From an uncultured Desulfobacteraceae bacterium (lineage in GTDB: Bacteria > Desulfobacterota > Desulfobacteria > Desulfobacterales > UBA5852), in contig CAJXSL010000005.1 of assembly GCA_913060875.1 (NCBI GenBank), forward strand, positions 124,001 through 188,000: 64,000 nt of DNA. Reading direction: 5' to 3'. Of the stretch, positions 61,640 through 64,000 are shown one piece after another. The position numbers were made by a program, and so were the translations under genes. Position 1 is the first letter of the stretch. Each line of letters begins with the position of its first letter. Below the pieces are notes generated by a model. That model searched no databases. It was not told where the DNA came from and was given only the letters and a program-made list of their open reading frames with translations.

Positions 61640-62698
61640 ATGAAATGTATGCCAGTTTCCATTCTTTTGTTTATCGCCACAACGGCCCTTTTTCTGGCAG
61701 GCTGTGCCGCCCTTTCGGGACCGGACCCAACTAAAGCAGCGGCTTGCATCGAACGCGGCAATGCCCACTCCGAAAAAGGTCATTACGATTTGGCCATTGC
61801 TGCTTACAGCGAAGCCATCCGGCACCGCCCCACGGACGCCATGGCCTACAACAATCGGGGGCTCGCCTATACCAACGGCAAAAAACAGCATGACCTGGCC
61901 ATTGCCGATTTCAGCAGGGCTATCGCGTTACAGCCTGAATTCGCCGCTGCGTTTGTCAACCGAGGCTTGGCTTACGCCAATAAGGGGCTTTACGACCGCG
62001 CCCTGGCCGATTTCTCACGGGCCATTGCGCTGGCCCCCACCCTGGCCGAGGCACGCTACAACCGGGGCACGGCCCATTTTCACCTGAAAAACCACGGTCG
62101 TGCCATGGCGGATTTCAATGCCGCCATCGAACTGAAACCGACTTTTGTCATGGCCTACATCAACCGCAGCGGAGTCTGCATGGCCACGGGTCGGTTCGAC
62201 CAGGCCATCGCGGACTGCACGGCAGCCATCGCTTTGAATCCACGAATTCCTCAGGCCTACAGCAACCTGGGAAGCGCCTATGCCCGAAAGGGCCTTTACC
62301 GCCGGGCCATCGTCATTTTCAACATGGCCATGGCCCTTGGCCCCATGGATGCCGGCATCTGCTACAACCGGGCTACCGCCTATTTTTTTTCACATCAGTA
62401 TGGCAAGGCCATCACCGACTTCTCCCGTGTCATCGCCCTAACACCGGAACAGGCCATGGCTTATTTCTACCGCGGCTTTGCCTATGCCGAAAGCGGGCAG
62501 CCCCATCTTGCCGTGTCCGACTGTACCCGGGCCATCGCCCTGAATCCAAATCTGACAGCCGCCTATGAACTGCGGGGTGCCGTCCATATGCTGCGCCTGA
62601 ACAATAAAGCCAATGCCTGCGCCGACTGGGAAAAAGCCTGCGAACTGGGCGCCTGTCGTTATTATCTCCTCTCCCGGGAAAAAGGCGATTGCCGGTAG
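61640..62698 (+). CDS. TPR-repeat lipoprotein
   Basis: 352 aa. Lipoprotein signal ending in LFLAGC (Cys about residue 22). Then about eight TPR units of the AYNNRGLAY...DLAIADFSRAIAL type from residue 35 to 330, very regular, with a Cys-bearing C-terminus (ACADWEKACELGACRYY) typical of such proteins. Start at ATG 61640 after a GC-rich, poor ribosome site. It follows the ankyrin gene by 19 bp, so the two may form a scaffold pair at the cell envelope. Confidence 0.88.
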   Translation: MKCMPVSILLFIATTALFLAGCAALSGPDPTKAAACIERGNAHSEKGHYDLAIAAYSEAIRHRPTDAMAYNNRGLAYTNGKKQHDLAIADFSRAIALQPEFAAAFVNRGLAYANKGLYDRALADFSRAIALAPTLAEARYNRGTAHFHLKNHGRAMADFNAAIELKPTFVMAYINRSGVCMATGRFDQAIADCTAAIALNPRIPQAYSNLGSAYARKGLYRRAIVIFNMAMALGPMDAGICYNRATAYFFSHQYGKAITDFSRVIALTPEQAMAYFYRGFAYAESGQPHLAVSDCTRAIALNPNLTAAYELRGAVHMLRLNNKANACADWEKACELGACRYYLLSREKGDCR

Positions 62699-62746
62699 AC
62701 CGGCGACCGTGTATAGAGGCAAACGAAAGCATCCCCCCAATAACGC

Positions 62747-62776
62747 TTGACACTCTTTCCCCCACCCCTTTAAACT
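62747..62776 (+). promoter_or_regulatory. Candidate promoter of the amidase gene
   Basis: TTGACA (62747-62752), 18-nt spacer, TAAACT (62771-62776), in the 285-bp gap before the amidase. Confidence 0.45.
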
Positions 62777-62983
62777 TAATTCGTACGGCCCTACAGAGAC
62801 GCATCCCTGCGCTTTCGAATGACATCAGTGCGGCCACTTATACCCCTTTTTGACCGGCCGTGTACCCCCCGATCGCTCAACCGGCCTTGCGTTTTCTTTT
62901 GTAGGGGCATGCATTCAAGTCATCATCGCGACAGCGGCGCTTCCTGCGAGGCGAAAGCCGGAGCACTACCTGAAAGGAAACCC

Positions 62984-64000
62984 ATGCACCATCTTGGAGA
63001 CCTGCTGGATCTGGACGCGACCGACCAGGCGGCGCATATTCGCCGCAAGGACGTTCAACCCATTGAGCTTGTGGATGCCGCCATCGCACGCATCGAAACA
63101 CTGAATCCGAAGCTCAACGCCGTGGTGACGAAGATGTTCGACCAGGCCCGGGAGACCGCCAGGGGGAGCCTGCCGGAAGGGCCCTTCACCGGCGTGCCCT
63201 TTTTGGTGAAAGACATTCTCGGAATGTGTGCCGGAGTCCCCATGACCCTGGGGTCGGCCCTTCTGCGCAACTTTGTCCCCGACCACGACAGTGAACTGGT
63301 CCGCCGCATGAAGCGTGCCGGGCTGATTATCTTAGGGAAGACCAACGTCCCCGAATTCGGTATTCTCCCGACCACGGAGTCCACCCTGTTCGGCCCCTGC
63401 CGCAACCCCTGGAATCCGGCGCACTCCACCGGCGGCTCCAGCGGCGGGGCGGCAGCAGCGGTGGCCTCCGGCATGGTGGCCATGGCCCATGCCAACGACG
63501 GCGGCGGGTCGATCCGTATTCCGGCATCGTGCTGCGGTCTCTTCGGCCTGAAGCCGACCCGCGGGCGCAATCCGCTCGGGCCGGACTTTTCCGAAGGCTG
63601 GGGCGGGCTGGTGGCCGAGCATGCCCTCACCCGCTCGGTGCGCGACAGCGCCGCCCTCCTGGACGCTACGGCCGGGCCCGATATCGGGGATCCCTATTGG
63701 GCGCCGCCGGCAGCACGCCCCTTTCTCCGCGAGGTGGGCGCCGATCCCGGCACCCTGCGCATCGGCATCCTGACATCCCCGGACTTTCCGGTGCATAGGG
63801 ATTGCGAAAAGGCCGTCCAGGCCGGCATGGCTTTGTGCCGCGATCTCGGTCATATTCTCGAAGAAGCGCCCCTGACCCTCGACGTCAGCATCGAACACTT
63901 TTCCGCCTGTGTTAAGGTCATTATTGCGGCCGGCACGGCCTCGCTGCTCAAAATGCTGGGCGCCGCCCGCGGGCAGGTGGAGCCAGTTTCATGGGCGCTT
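62984..64000 (+). CDS. Amidase-signature enzyme, 5' part (runs off the window)
   Basis: First 339 codons of an amidase-family hydrolase (GatA/FAAH type). Ser-cisSer-Lys triad is visible: K76 in FLVKDI, S152 in HSTGGSSGG, nucleophile S176 in [12 protein letters not shown] 62984 follows AAAGGA. The usual family length is 450-550 aa, so about a third is missing. No gatB or gatC gene is adjacent, which argues for a free amidase rather than the tRNA amidotransferase subunit, but the downstream side is unseen. Confidence 0.9.
   Translation, partial: MHHLGDLLDLDATDQAAHIRRKDVQPIELVDAAIARIETLNPKLNAVVTKMFDQARETARGSLPEGPFTGVPFLVKDILGMCAGVPMTLGSALLRNFVPDHDSELVRRMKRAGLIILGKTNVPEFGILPTTESTLFGPCRNPWNPAHSTGGSSGGAAAAVASGMVAMAHANDGGGSIRIPASCCGLFGLKPTRGRNPLGPDFSEGWGGLVAEHALTRSVRDSAALLDATAGPDIGDPYWAPPAARPFLREVGADPGTLRIGILTSPDFPVHRDCEKAVQAGMALCRDLGHILEEAPLTLDVSIEHFSACVKVIIAAGTASLLKMLGAARGQVEPVSWAL

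Overview
The window reads as chromosomal DNA of a Gram-negative, high-GC, anaerobic sulfate-reducer-like bacterium of the Desulfobacterota (Desulfosarcina/Desulfobacteraceae type). This is an inference from gene content: heavy cobalamin salvage under B12 riboswitches, a CooT nickel protein, a NifU/NifS-like pair whose NifS lacks the PLP lysine (a feature known from the sulfate reducer Archaeoglobus), many PAS histidine kinases ending in receiver domains, cytochrome c'/b561, and numerous small dispersed intergenic repeats. No rRNA, tRNA, CRISPR array or complete insertion sequence was seen.

Layout. 0-7.4 kb: 3' part of an EF-G gene, a convergent BepA-like M48 protease, parA-parB, cooT and an IspH-UbiA fusion. 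7.5-10.1 kb: EF-hand lipoprotein, then a GAF / kinase-like / universal-stress operon. 10.6-15.8 kb: periplasmic sulfatase, PafA-like phosphatase, FadL-type porin and a SpoIIAA-like protein. 15.9-21.6 kb: plsY, Smr protein, archease-rtcB, cytochrome c' and cytochrome b561, interspersed with repeats. 22.1-27.6 kb: a manganese/zinc-type ABC importer (TroA-like) whose two permeases both carry DtxR-like tails, plus a separate DtxR regulator and a paired operator.

27.8-38.2 kb: a cobalamin island on the minus strand in three transcription units, each preceded by a promoter, a B12 riboswitch and a terminator-like hairpin: (i) btuF-cbiZ fusion, btuB, exbB, exbD, tonB; (ii) btuF, btuC, btuD; (iii) a 98-residue protein made of tandem HPxG repeats. 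38.3-50.8 kb: copper/silver efflux and copper oxidation (cusCBA-like, a small periplasmic protein, a SpoIIE phosphatase, a CueO-like oxidase, a YHS protein), then two SpoIIAA-like proteins and a PAS protein.

50.9-64 kb: a receiver-domain remnant, IscU/NifU with a zinc ribbon, the lysine-less NifS homologue, a TIM-barrel isomerase-like protein, two large hybrid histidine kinases (one inside a pair of 131-bp inverted repeats), an ankyrin protein, a TPR lipoprotein and the 5' part of an amidase.

The most noteworthy items are the lysine-less NifS beside a zinc-ribbon IscU, the riboswitch-controlled repeat protein, the 131-bp inverted repeats around a sensor kinase, the permease-DtxR fusions with their double operator, and the IspH-UbiA fusion.
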